Below, in pieces: positions 43,781-52,050 of a DNA stretch of 64,000 nucleotides (positions are counted from its first letter, which is position 1; every line of letters begins with the position of its first letter). The stretch is taken from positions 124,001 to 188,000 of the forward strand of contig NZ_AMZY02000011.1 in NCBI RefSeq assembly GCF_000330725.2, written 5' to 3'. The position numbers and the translations under genes were made by a program. The DNA comes from Mariniradius saccharolyticus AK6. GTDB taxonomy: Bacteria > Bacteroidota > Bacteroidia > Cytophagales > Cyclobacteriaceae. Below the pieces are notes generated by a model, which did no database searches, was not told the origin of the DNA, and was given only the letters and a program-made list of their open reading frames with translations.

Positions 43781-44567
43781 TATTTCTCCCAGCCACCTAG
43801 TCGAACAAACGATCACTTTTTATTCTCGCTACCAAAGAAATAAAAGCTACAAAACGTGTTCCCAACAAAATTGAACAACTCCTGTTAAAATATAATTTTC
43901 CCAATATCAAACTTGCTTATTCAGACCGAATACCTTTCTCCCAAAGGGCAGCGTGAACTTTTACTTCTGGATTTGCCAAATTTTATTTTAAACCACCCAA
44001 GTTGGATAGCTGAAAACGGAGAAAGTTTAAGCTTAAAAATGGTTTGGAAGTGGGTGAAAACCGCTCCAAATGAGGCATATACAAGGATTGGAAAAAGCAA
44101 GCATTATTTATCCACATTTATCCACATTTATCCACATAGGACAAATTCAAGCATATATCTATCTGATTTTCAATGTTTTAACTTTTATCAAAAAAAGCCA
44201 AATTGTGGATAATACGCTGCAAATCAGCAAATTGGAATTATCCAGCTAGAAAAAGAAAGTGGATAAATCGGAAAATTGGAATAAAATTTTGTGCCGCAAA
44301 TCCTCGGAAATTACAAAGCGAATGCCGGTTGCCATGAAAAAAATAATTTGTCCCACAGGCTATACGCTCATTCCCAACAAATGGCTTTTTTACATCTCTA
44401 TTGAAAGGCTTGGTCAAGACCCAACACCATAATTTGGATTTTTCAGATAAACAGTTGTGACAAACAAATAATCAGATCGGTGATTTGTATTTACTGTTTT
44501 TTGGCTTTTGTACCTATTTTTTTGTTTCGATCATCTCCTGGCCTATACCGGTTCTTTTTCTTTAGCT
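43781..44567. other. candidate replication origin (oriC) with DnaA-box cluster
   Basis: About 790 gene-free AT-rich bases between the ends of two convergent genes, where no promoter is needed. Three perfect TTATCCACA boxes stand in tandem at 44108-44116, 44118-44126 and 44128-44136, a 10-bp period that puts them on one face of the helix. A perfect inverted box is at 44204-44212, an 8/9 box (AGTGGATAA) at 44258-44266 and a 7/9 box at 44238-44246. AT-rich tracts flank the cluster on both sides. A 99-codon open frame across 43913-44212 is an accident of the boxes. dnaA itself is not in the window, which is common in this phylum. Confidence 0.68.
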
Positions 44568-45476
44568 CTAATCTTCAAGCAAGTCTCTGTCTAATGCAAG
44601 CAACGCACCAAGTATCATGTTTGCGGCATTGACAAAAAACTCCGGCTGAATCCGATCAAAAGTATCTGTTGTTTTGTGGTAATCCTCATGGTCCTCCACT
44701 CCAAAATAAATGAAAGGAATCTTGTTGCGATGGAAGGGCGCATGGTCCGAGGAATACGTCCAATCGCCTCTTTCACCGGGAACATCATGACCAAACCTTA
44801 ACCTGGGTTCGCGCCCTTTTGCTACTTCTTCCAAAATTGGCTTTAGACTAGGATAGTGATGGGTCCCGACCGCATATAGCTCGCCGTCCTTGTTTCGGCT
44901 AATCATGTCCATATTGACATTGAGCACGATTTGCGGAAGAGGAAAAGGAAAGTCCTCAACAAAGGCCCTTGCTCCCTGGATTCCCAATTCCTCGGCATCC
45001 AAGGCCGCAAACAACATCGAATGCTGCGGCCGGTTTTTTGAAAAATATTCGGCAAAAGCCATCAAGGCCGCGACACCTGAAGCGTTATCGTCAGCACCGT
45101 AAAAGATCTGGTCACCGTTTTTTCCGATATGGTCATAGTGCGCCGTTACCACAATTATCTTGTCTGTTTCCTCGCCCGCGACGAAGCTGACCACATTTGC
45201 GGCTCGTTCATAACTTTTTCCACTTCGTTGATCGGTAAAATCAAAAAACTGAAGGTAGTCCTTGTATTGGGTAGCTAATCCAAGCTCTCGGAAGCGATCT
45301 TGAATATATTTCCGCGCCTTGAGTCCACCAGATTCGAGTGTTTTTCTCCCTTCCATTTCCTTGGAGGAAAGGGTCTCTATATCCTTTAGCAATTTTTGGG
45401 AATCGATTTGTTGGGAGACTGCATTCGAGAGTTGAAAAAATAAAACAAAGACAAGGCCGTAGATTAATCGATGCAT
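44568..45476 (-). CDS. M28 family zinc aminopeptidase
   Basis: A 302-residue secreted peptidase with a signal peptide (LIYGLVFVLFFQLSNAVS). The co-catalytic zinc ligands are in order: VTAHYDH, GADDNASG, DAEELG with the catalytic Glu pair, NMDMIS, and the final His in DHEDYHKTTDTFD. M28 enzymes release N-terminal residues from peptides. The length is normal for the single-domain form. It is likely periplasmic or extracellular; divergent from the gene at 45549. Confidence 0.9.
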   Translation of the reverse strand: MHRLIYGLVFVLFFQLSNAVSQQIDSQKLLKDIETLSSKEMEGRKTLESGGLKARKYIQDRFRELGLATQYKDYLQFFDFTDQRSGKSYERAANVVSFVAGEETDKIIVVTAHYDHIGKNGDQIFYGADDNASGVAALMAFAEYFSKNRPQHSMLFAALDAEELGIQGARAFVEDFPFPLPQIVLNVNMDMISRNKDGELYAVGTHHYPSLKPILEEVAKGREPRLRFGHDVPGERGDWTYSSDHAPFHRNKIPFIYFGVEDHEDYHKTTDTFDRIQPEFFVNAANMILGALLALDRDLLED

Positions 45477-45548
45477 ATTACTTTGGAAATTGGTACGTTA
45501 ATTATATTCGTAAAATTAACAAGATAACTGCCCCGATTCACCTACCCC

Positions 45549-46529
45549 ATGAAATATCTTCCAGCAGGCCTGTTTTGGGTACTTTTTTCACTTTCATCAC
45601 TTGCACAGGGTTCACTTCCGGAAAGTTTCCTGGACGGCAAATCAGTTGTGTTGATTTCGAATGCCCCGCAAGCCAGACCGGCATTTTTTTGGACCCAATT
45701 GGCGGACGAAATCCACAAAGGCCTGGTGGCTGCCGGCGGCGATCCAGTGGCTTATTATGAGTTGGAGGATGTGGCGATTTCATCGGAAACACAAGCGGGT
45801 TTTGCTACCCAATTTGCAAAACGCAGAGTCAGCAGCATAGTCGTATTGACTCGGAAGGCAAACGGTACCGTTGAATTGAACATTGGCCCCTTTACCAACA
45901 ATGCGAATATCATTCCTACAAGTGGCCTTTGGAAATTGGAATCTGCTGATATCGGCAGAATGAATGAATCCTTGGAAGCGATCGGCAAAACCCAAAGCAG
46001 CAAAAACTACCTAGTAATTGAGGTACCAGAGTACCCCGCAGGAGCAAGTGCTAGCGTCACGTCAAGACGCTTTTTCAACAGAAATCCACTGAATCTTGAT
46101 GTATTCAAGCTGGGTATTCCGCTTTCCGGATCCTCAGGTGAAAGCGGTTTTCTAGGAACGTTTCGCTACGATCTGCTTGGTAAAAGCCCGGAAACAATCG
46201 CTGCTGAACAGAATGCCGAAAAATCAGGCCTGGAAGCGATATTCAAAGAACTCTATCCACACCAGTATGAGTTTCTCACGACAGCCAAAAGCGACGCAGA
46301 GCTGATTCGAGAACGGGTACAGTTTGTATTGGTCAAGGTGGAGGCACGAGAGGGAGACCTAAAAAGCAATATGGGACTTGAAACATCCGGGACAGATGAA
46401 AATCGGATCGTCGTCAAATACTATATCCGGTTTCTGGTAAGGGATGAGCTGTATATCGGACCAGTTTGGGATGCAGATCCTGATTGGGAAATCGCTTTGA
46501 GAAATTTTCTCACAAACCTCCAAAAATGA
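45549..46529 (+). CDS. secreted protein of unknown function
   Basis: A 326-residue protein with a signal peptide (YLPAGLFWVLFSLSSLAQG). The segment SFLDGKSVVLISNAPQARPAFFWTQLADEIHKGLVAAGGDPVAYYELEDV looks like a Rossmann-type first half, followed by SSIVVLTRKANGTVELNIGPF. I know no named family. The gene is followed by a modest hairpin at 46532. Divergent from the M28 peptidase with a 72-base gap. Confidence 0.65.
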   Translation: MKYLPAGLFWVLFSLSSLAQGSLPESFLDGKSVVLISNAPQARPAFFWTQLADEIHKGLVAAGGDPVAYYELEDVAISSETQAGFATQFAKRRVSSIVVLTRKANGTVELNIGPFTNNANIIPTSGLWKLESADIGRMNESLEAIGKTQSSKNYLVIEVPEYPAGASASVTSRRFFNRNPLNLDVFKLGIPLSGSSGESGFLGTFRYDLLGKSPETIAAEQNAEKSGLEAIFKELYPHQYEFLTTAKSDAELIRERVQFVLVKVEAREGDLKSNMGLETSGTDENRIVVKYYIRFLVRDELYIGPVWDADPDWEIALRNFLTNLQK

Positions 46530-46531
46530 TC

Positions 46532-46553
46532 AGAGCCCTCAAGGGGCTCTTTA
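46532..46553 (+). terminator. weak hairpin terminator
   Basis: AGAGCCC (46532-46538) and GGGCTCT (46544-46550) with a five-base loop, then TTT. It begins just after the stop of the preceding gene. Confidence 0.5.
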
Positions 46554-46879
46554 AAAATCGGTTTGTAAAATGGGGTGACCAAACACTCTCCGCTGCACTT
46601 CTATCGATCAATTCTTCTTTTTGGACTCCGAATCCGCACTTCTTTCTATCAAAGCTATTTTTGAGAACGCTTTCAGAGAAGATCATTCAATGACAAAACG
46701 CCTCAATTGTCTTTTTGTTTTACGCTCACACTTACCAAACCCTCAATGAGAGGCTATAATCTGGCAAATTATCGTGTGAACCAAGAAACCCATTCAACAC
46801 TGATTTGGCAAAACGTGGCGCAAAATTAGCGGCTTACTTTGATATAACCAATTGATTTTCTCTATGATAGACAAAACAA
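46554..46879. other. intergenic region between convergent genes, nothing recognised
   Basis: About 325 bases without a convincing reading frame, repeat, RNA or promoter pattern. A 70-codon frame crossing 46484-46693 overlaps the terminator and is not coding-like. Confidence 0.5.
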
Positions 46880-47449
46880 TCAGTATAAGTCAGGCTTAAT
46901 AAAAGGCACTAAAGCAAGTAGTACCGCCTGCTGGTAATAGTTTTTGCGATCAAGAACGCCGTTAGTCAAGATCCCAACAGCACCGTCCTGTTCCTTTGAG
47001 TTTTCCCTTTCGAAGAAGTGATCATCAGCCTTTCCCAACTCCATTCCAGATTTTACCAGTTTTGCTATTTGTTTTGGTAAAAAGAAAACTGATGTCTTGG
47101 CTCTTCCAATCCTTCCGTTTTTATCAATGACAACCACCCATGCAAAGGCGAGCATCTCTCCCTGAAAATCATCCACGCCCCCTTCGATGCCTACCCAAAA
47201 ATCCGCCTCAGGAAACACGACCTTGGAGTTCTGCGCCCTGTTCAGAGCCCCCTGATACGTTTGTGCATCACCGACAGGCTGGGCAGCGACACCGGACCCT
47301 ACATTGAGCCCCTCCACGAGATACGAGCTGTCAAATGCCTGGTGGAAGCCCGCTTCGGTACAACTGATTTTTACCGGATTTCTACTCCCGACAATGACTA
47401 GATTTTGGCGCTGCTGCTCCTGGATATTTTTTCTTTTTGGAAAAGCCAT
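46880..47449 (-). CDS. inosine/xanthosine triphosphatase (DUF84, YjjX-like)
   Basis: A 189-residue protein with the YjjX pattern: IVGSRNPVKISCTEAGF at the start, NVGSGVAAQPVGDAQTYQGALNRA, WVGIEGGVDDFQGEMLAFAWVVV and GAVGILTNGVLDRKNYYQQAVLLALVPF. The enzyme hydrolyses ITP and XTP to keep damaged purines out of RNA and DNA. The N-terminus carries 14 extra basic residues before the fold starts, so a later start is conceivable. It is 50 bases downstream of yebC on the same strand. Confidence 0.88.
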   Translation of the reverse strand: MAFPKRKNIQEQQRQNLVIVGSRNPVKISCTEAGFHQAFDSSYLVEGLNVGSGVAAQPVGDAQTYQGALNRAQNSKVVFPEADFWVGIEGGVDDFQGEMLAFAWVVVIDKNGRIGRAKTSVFFLPKQIAKLVKSGMELGKADDHFFERENSKEQDGAVGILTNGVLDRKNYYQQAVLLALVPFIKPDLY

Positions 47450-47499
47450 GAAAAAGGTCTTTATGATAGTTAAAGTAGCTCAATAAACATCGTCCGCGA

Positions 47500-48207
47500 T
47501 CAGGCGACGTTGGTGAAAACCTGGTTGACGTCATCATCCTCTTCCAATCGCTCGATCATTTTATTGATTTCTTCCTCCTGTTCCTCAGTCAGTTCGACAG
47601 TAGTACTCGGAAACCACTGGAAGTCGGCGTTGATGATCTCGATATGGCGGTCTTCCAGGACCTTTTGCATTTTGCCAAAATCCTCAAACGCAGTATATAC
47701 AAAAATCTCTCCTTCATTTTCGGCGATCTCTTCCAATCCATAATCTATCAGCTCCAATTCCAACTCCTCAATATCGAGACTGTGCTGCGCAAAACGGAAA
47801 ACAGCCTTTTTGGTAAACATGAAGCTCACCGATCCTGAAGTACCCAAGGAACCCCCGGATTTGGTGAAATAGTGACGGATATTGGCAACAGTACGGTTGA
47901 TGTTGTCAGTTGAAGTCTCCACGATCACCGCCACCCCGTAAGGACCATAACCCTCGTATACGATTTCCTCATAATTTTTTTCATCCTTGTTGGACGCCCT
48001 TTTGATCGCCGCTTCGATTCTGTCCTTGGGCATCGCTGCACCTTTGGCATTTTGGATGACTGTTCTCAGTTTGCTGTTTTTGGAAGGGTCCGGGCCTCCG
48101 GCTTTGACAGCCATGACGATTTCCTTGCCAAGACGCGTAAACACCTTGGACATCTTACTCCAACGCTTAAACTTTCTTTCTTTCCGAAATTCAAATGCTC
48201 TGCCCAT
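47500..48207 (-). CDS. YebC/PmpR family DNA-binding regulatory protein
   Basis: A 235-residue protein with the Bacteroidota YebC opening MGRAFEFRKERKFKRWSKM, then FTRLGKEIVMAVKAGGPDPSKNSKLRTVIQNAKGAAMPKDRIEAAIKRA. The C-terminal half has SVSFMFTKKAVF and the acidic end EEQEEEINKMIERLEEDDDVNQVF. YebC proteins act as transcriptional regulators and, in recent work, as translation factors for proline stretches; the gene name does not settle which. Likely co-transcribed with the NTPase gene. Divergent from ndh. Confidence 0.92.
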   Translation of the reverse strand: MGRAFEFRKERKFKRWSKMSKVFTRLGKEIVMAVKAGGPDPSKNSKLRTVIQNAKGAAMPKDRIEAAIKRASNKDEKNYEEIVYEGYGPYGVAVIVETSTDNINRTVANIRHYFTKSGGSLGTSGSVSFMFTKKAVFRFAQHSLDIEELELELIDYGLEEIAENEGEIFVYTAFEDFGKMQKVLEDRHIEIINADFQWFPSTTVELTEEQEEEINKMIERLEEDDDVNQVFTNVA

Positions 48208-48290
48208 TTTCGATCAATTTGCTAAAAGGTGGGTAAAATTATAAATCTTTTGGTATGCAAACCAAACCTAAAAACCCAATCAAAGTTCTT

Positions 48291-48319
48291 TTGACCACCG
48301 TTTCTCTTAATTATATTTG
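48291..48319 (+). promoter_or_regulatory. Bacteroidota-type promoter of ndh
   Basis: TTG at 48291-48293, 18 bases, then TATATTTG at 48312-48319, a full match to TAnnTTTG. The ATG at 48358 leaves a leader of about 30 bases. Confidence 0.65.
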
Positions 48320-48357
48320 ATAGATTTACCCAATTTTAAATTTTCTTTCTTTTTGGT

Positions 48358-49701
48358 ATGAGCAATCAAGAGTTACTCCCCATCCCCAATATTCCGGACG
48401 CAAAGTACAAGAGGATCGTAATTGTGGGAGCTGGCTTTGCAGGCTTAATGCTCGCGCAAAAACTTTCCAACAAGGCCTATCAAGTAGTGTTGCTCGACAA
48501 AAACAATTACCATATGTTCCAGCCCCTACTATACCAAGTAGCCACGGCCGCACTTTCTCCCTCGGCGGTATCCTTTCCGCTCCGTAGACTTTTTCACAAG
48601 ACAGACAACGTAATATTTAGAATGGCAGTGGTCCGGGAAATCGACAAGTCCGCCAAGACTATCCTTACCAATCTAGGCACTTTGACCTACGATATGCTGG
48701 TTTTGTCCCAAGGTGCAAACACCAACTACTTCGGAAACCAGAATATCAAGAAATTCTGCGCACCGATGAAGACCACGTCCGAGGCGCTCTATATCCGCAA
48801 TAAAATCATTTCCAATTATGAACGGGCAGTGAACATTGCCAATCCTGGTGAAAGGAAGCCCATCATGAACGTAGTGATAGTTGGTGGGGGTGCCACAGGG
48901 GTAGAACTGGCAGGTTCGATCGCCGAATTGCGCAACAACGTGCTGCCAAAGGATTATCCCCAACTCAGCTTTGAGAATATGCGCGTGATCCTGATCGAAG
49001 CGTCCGGGTCCCTTCTCAACGGCTTGACCCAAAAATCCCGGGAAAAGGCCTTGGAGTATTTGCAGAAGCTTGGCGTGGAAGTCATGCTCAACACGATGGT
49101 GGAGGACTATGACGGTTTTGTGGTGAAGCTCAAAGAGAAGGATCCGATCGAGACCTTAACTCTGCTGTGGGCCGCAGGTATCAAAGCTAATTCACTTATT
49201 GGTGTCGAAGAAGACCAAATGGCGCCAAATGGTCGCTTATTGGTTGATGAGTTCAACTGTCTGAAAGGCGAAAAAGACATCTATGTCCTCGGCGACCAAT
49301 GTCTGCAAGTGGAGGAAAAATTCCCGAAAGGTCACCCCCAAGTCGCACAAGTTGCCATCCAACAATCAAAAAATCTCGCTAAAAACCTATTGGGCGACTT
49401 GAAGCAAAAACCGTGGAAACCATTCAGATACAATGATCTTGGATCTATGGCGACAGTAGGGAAGAAGATGGCCGTGGTGGATTTGCCTTTTGTGAGCTTC
49501 CAAGGATTTTTTGCCTGGTTTGTATGGCTGTTTGTCCATCTGATGGCGATTTTGGGAGTCAAAAACAAACTGATGGTTTTCATAACCTGGGCATGGAAAT
49601 ACCTCTCATTTGACCCAAGCCTACGGCTGCTGATTAGGCCACGGTACGTGAAGGATTTCAAGCGGCAATGGATGTTGGAGGAGAAGGACTACGAAGATTG
49701 A
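48358..49701 (+). CDS. ndh: type II NADH dehydrogenase (NDH-2)
   Basis: A 447-residue flavoprotein with two Rossmann motifs: IVIVGAGFAGLMLAQKLS near residue 20 for FAD and NVVIVGGGATGVELAGSIAELR near residue 170 for NADH. YHMFQPLLYQVATAALSPSAVSFPLR and YVLGDQCL are typical of NDH-2. A C-terminal hydrophobic region (FFAWFVWLFVHLMAILG) anchors it to the inner membrane. It passes electrons from NADH to menaquinone without pumping protons. It has its own promoter. The last 13 bases overlap the convergent gene. Confidence 0.93.
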   Translation: MSNQELLPIPNIPDAKYKRIVIVGAGFAGLMLAQKLSNKAYQVVLLDKNNYHMFQPLLYQVATAALSPSAVSFPLRRLFHKTDNVIFRMAVVREIDKSAKTILTNLGTLTYDMLVLSQGANTNYFGNQNIKKFCAPMKTTSEALYIRNKIISNYERAVNIANPGERKPIMNVVIVGGGATGVELAGSIAELRNNVLPKDYPQLSFENMRVILIEASGSLLNGLTQKSREKALEYLQKLGVEVMLNTMVEDYDGFVVKLKEKDPIETLTLLWAAGIKANSLIGVEEDQMAPNGRLLVDEFNCLKGEKDIYVLGDQCLQVEEKFPKGHPQVAQVAIQQSKNLAKNLLGDLKQKPWKPFRYNDLGSMATVGKKMAVVDLPFVSFQGFFAWFVWLFVHLMAILGVKNKLMVFITWAWKYLSFDPSLRLLIRPRYVKDFKRQWMLEEKDYED

Positions 49702-50138
49702 ATTTTCCCAGCCCGATTGATAATCTGTGCCAGATAGGACTCGGGAATTCCGTTCTCTTTTCCACCTTTGACAATCAATTTCCAATAGTCCTCGGCGGGG
49801 AAAATGCCTGACTGAACCAAATCGGATTGAAAAGTGAAGGCTTGAATTTTTCCATTTTTTGTCAAAATCTCCTTTTCCACAAAATCATATCCCGGCTCGG
49901 ATTTCAAAAAATATTGTCGATCGTTAGCATCAATCCAGTACACCAAACCATAGACGGTTTCATTGGGACTTTCCATGATATTGGCCCTTGCGGAACGGTC
50001 TGGATTAAGAACGTTGAACCTAAAGCCATGATGTGGCAGAATACCGACGCCCACAAACCGCGGCGATGTCTGCAACCTTCCTTCCAAAGTACCCCGATCA
50101 AGATTGCTGGCATATCCAAAGTAGTAAAATCCCTCCAT
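49689..50138 (-). CDS. gamma-glutamylcyclotransferase-like fold protein
   Basis: A 149-residue protein with the GGCT signature YFGYASNLDRGTLEGRL at the N-terminus and GLVYWIDANDRQYFLKSEPGYDFVEKEI, where the Glu of KSEPGY could be the catalytic acid. The family cyclises gamma-glutamyl peptides or acts on gamma-glutamylamines; the substrate here is unknown. The 3' end overlaps ndh by 13 bases on the other strand. Confidence 0.85.
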   Translation of the reverse strand: MEGFYYFGYASNLDRGTLEGRLQTSPRFVGVGILPHHGFRFNVLNPDRSARANIMESPNETVYGLVYWIDANDRQYFLKSEPGYDFVEKEILTKNGKIQAFTFQSDLVQSGIFPAEDYWKLIVKGGKENGIPESYLAQIINRAGKIQSS

Positions 50139-50293
50139 GCCCTGAATTTAAGGTTAATTAACATTGCTTCCTCATCTGTCGATTAAACTTCGGGTAATTC
50201 CGCTGGGTCTAAAGATCAAATTCAATCCCAAAGCGAAGAAAGATTCCGGATGATTTCCGAGCGACGGGATTTTCAAACCAAATCATAGAAATC

Positions 50294-50695
50294 ATGAAAA
50301 AGCTATTATTGATTGCCATGTTGTTTTCCATCGGGTTTGCCGCCATGGCACAAAAAGGTGGACAAAGGGGAAGTGCCACACCAGAGGAAAGGGCCGAAAG
50401 AGTAACCAACAAGATGGCCGAGGAACTCTCCCTCTCCGAAGACCAAAAGAAAAAGGTCTATCAAATCAACTTGGATCACGCCAAAAAAAGGCAAGCCGAA
50501 ATGGAAGCGAGGAGGGCTGCCATGGAAGCCGACATGAAGGCGCAAAACCAAGAGATCGAAGCTTTACTCTCTGAGGAGCAGAAAGCCAAATGGGCTGAAA
50601 TGAAGGCTGAAGGAAAAATGAGAATGGAAGAAGAAGGCCGCGGCAGGCGGGGCGGACCGCGTAGAGGCCACCGTAGCGGCGGTTCCACGAACTAA
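50294..50695 (+). CDS. DUF4890/Spy-CpxP-like secreted helical protein
   Basis: A 133-residue protein with a signal peptide (MKKLLLIAMLFSIGFAAMAQ). The mature part is a long charged helix pattern: VTNKMAEELSLSEDQKKKVYQINLDHAKKRQAEMEARRAAM, then LLSEEQKAKWAEMKAEGKM. That is the DUF4890 arrangement, comparable to periplasmic Spy/CpxP chaperones. The C-terminus is Gly/Arg-rich and disordered (RRGGPRRGHRSGG). Strong terminator at 50712. Confidence 0.8.
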   Translation: MKKLLLIAMLFSIGFAAMAQKGGQRGSATPEERAERVTNKMAEELSLSEDQKKKVYQINLDHAKKRQAEMEARRAAMEADMKAQNQEIEALLSEEQKAKWAEMKAEGKMRMEEEGRGRRGGPRRGHRSGGSTN

Positions 50696-50711
50696 TCCGA
50701 CAGGGAAAATG

Positions 50712-50745
50712 CAGCGGTTGGGGTCGCCCAACCGCTGTTTTTTTT
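50712..50745 (+). terminator. rho-independent terminator
   Basis: Perfect 11-bp arms CAGCGGTTGGG (50712-50722) and CCCAACCGCTG (50727-50737), a four-base loop, then eight T residues. It ends the DUF4890 gene and touches the stop of the convergent gene at 50744. Confidence 0.93.
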
Positions 50746-51307
50746 AGGCTTGTTGCGATTCCTCTATAATCGTGTCACCATAGAGCCACCCGAACTTCCG
50801 CATTTCGAGGTAGTTCATCTTATCTCCCAAGTGCAACCGCTTCACAAAGTCGTTGAGTACACTGCAGAAGACAGGATAGGTATCCACTTTATTCGGATCG
50901 TAGTCAAGCTTCAGGTTGCGGATATATTTTTCATAGATATCCAAATGCTGTCTAGAGAAAATCGGGTACAACTTTGGAAAGTGATAATTGCAATAAAGTG
51001 ACGCAAATTCCAAAAACGGAGGGTTGTTGCCAACTTTTGCAATATCATCGACCAAGCTGAGATCGCCCTTTGCAAGAGGTTCATCAATATTGAGTTTGAG
51101 GATATGATCCGAAACTTCCTTGACGCCGCTATAGCGCCTGACATCTCCATCATTGATGGCTGATACTTTGGTGATGATGTCTTCAATATTGTTGTTTTTG
51201 GGAATGTCCTGGAAGAGTTCCCAATTCCGAACATCATTCTCAAAATACATCTTCTCGTCCTGAAATATTCCCCAGTATTTTTTGAGTACTTCTTCAAACT
51301 TGCTCAT
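50744..51307 (-). CDS. hypothetical protein
   Basis: A 187-residue soluble protein, mostly helical, that I do not recognise. It starts MSKFEEVLKKYWGIFQDEKMYF and has a C-terminal FGWLYGDTIIEESQQA. A central segment (NNPPFLEFASLYCNYHFPKLYPIFSRQHLDIYEKYIRNL) is aromatic-rich and may form a binding pocket. No signal or membrane segment. It is 93 bases downstream of the methyltransferase gene on the same strand. Confidence 0.65.
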   Translation of the reverse strand: MSKFEEVLKKYWGIFQDEKMYFENDVRNWELFQDIPKNNNIEDIITKVSAINDGDVRRYSGVKEVSDHILKLNIDEPLAKGDLSLVDDIAKVGNNPPFLEFASLYCNYHFPKLYPIFSRQHLDIYEKYIRNLKLDYDPNKVDTYPVFCSVLNDFVKRLHLGDKMNYLEMRKFGWLYGDTIIEESQQA

Positions 51308-51400
51308 GGCCTTTTTGGATTTAGTATCTTAAAGTTAGGGTTATAAATGGGCAAAAAGAATGATTTTTACCACAATAAGTGCCCAGAAAAACAAAAAAAT

Positions 51401-52012
51401 CTAATTCTTTTTCCCAACTAGCCGGATTACAGCGGCTGTGCCTACGTGGAACAATCCTTCGTTCAATTCGACTTCTTTTTCCTCCAAAACGCTAATCCCC
51501 AGTCCTGCAAAATCGTCTTGAAGTTCATCGATAGAAAACAACATAGTAGGATCTTTTGGCCCACCAACCCGCTCGTTTTGGCTGTTCCAGCGAATATGTT
51601 CCTTACTGAAGCCCTCTAAGATGAGGGTTCCGCCGGGCTTCAAACTCTGAAGGAGACGTCGATGGAATAGCCTTCTTTTATCAGCAGGAAAATGTACAAA
51701 CACCAATGAAACAGCATCATAAGCTGACGCAGGTAGATCGATGTGCTCAAATTCACCAACTTGATAGTCAATCGACACACCAAATCTTTCTGCCAACCTA
51801 ATCGCTTTATTTTTTGCCTCTTCGCTCCAGTCAAAAGCATTGACCTGCCAGCCCAATTTGGCAGCATAGACAGCGTTTCGTCCTTCGCCCTCTCCTGGAA
51901 ACAAAATCCTTCCTGGCGGCAATTGTGCGAGTTGCTCCTTCAGGAATTCATTGGGCTCAATGCCATAGGCAAATTCCTTCTCCCGGTAACGCTGGTTCCA
52001 AAATTCCTTCAT
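51401..52012 (-). CDS. class I SAM-dependent methyltransferase
   Basis: A 203-residue Rossmann-fold methyltransferase. MKEFWNQRYREKEFAYGIEPNEFL and RILFPGEGEGRNAVYAAKLGWQV supply the SAM-binding loop (EGEGRN), followed by AFDWSEEAKNKA and LLQSLKPGGTLILEGF. The pattern resembles TehB/thiopurine-type small-molecule methyltransferases. The start is the ATG at 52012; a form with seven more residues is possible. It lies 38 bases after the AAA gene on the same strand, so it could be the third gene of that run. Confidence 0.85.
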   Translation of the reverse strand: MKEFWNQRYREKEFAYGIEPNEFLKEQLAQLPPGRILFPGEGEGRNAVYAAKLGWQVNAFDWSEEAKNKAIRLAERFGVSIDYQVGEFEHIDLPASAYDAVSLVFVHFPADKRRLFHRRLLQSLKPGGTLILEGFSKEHIRWNSQNERVGGPKDPTMLFSIDELQDDFAGLGISVLEEKEVELNEGLFHVGTAAVIRLVGKKN

Positions 52013-52050
52013 CCTATATCGAAATTGGAACAAAACATCAATGATACAAA

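Noticed and set aside
43913..44212. 99-codon open frame in the candidate origin
   Set aside because: It is created across the DnaA-box repeats, has no start context, no family resemblance, and lies in a region that looks structural.
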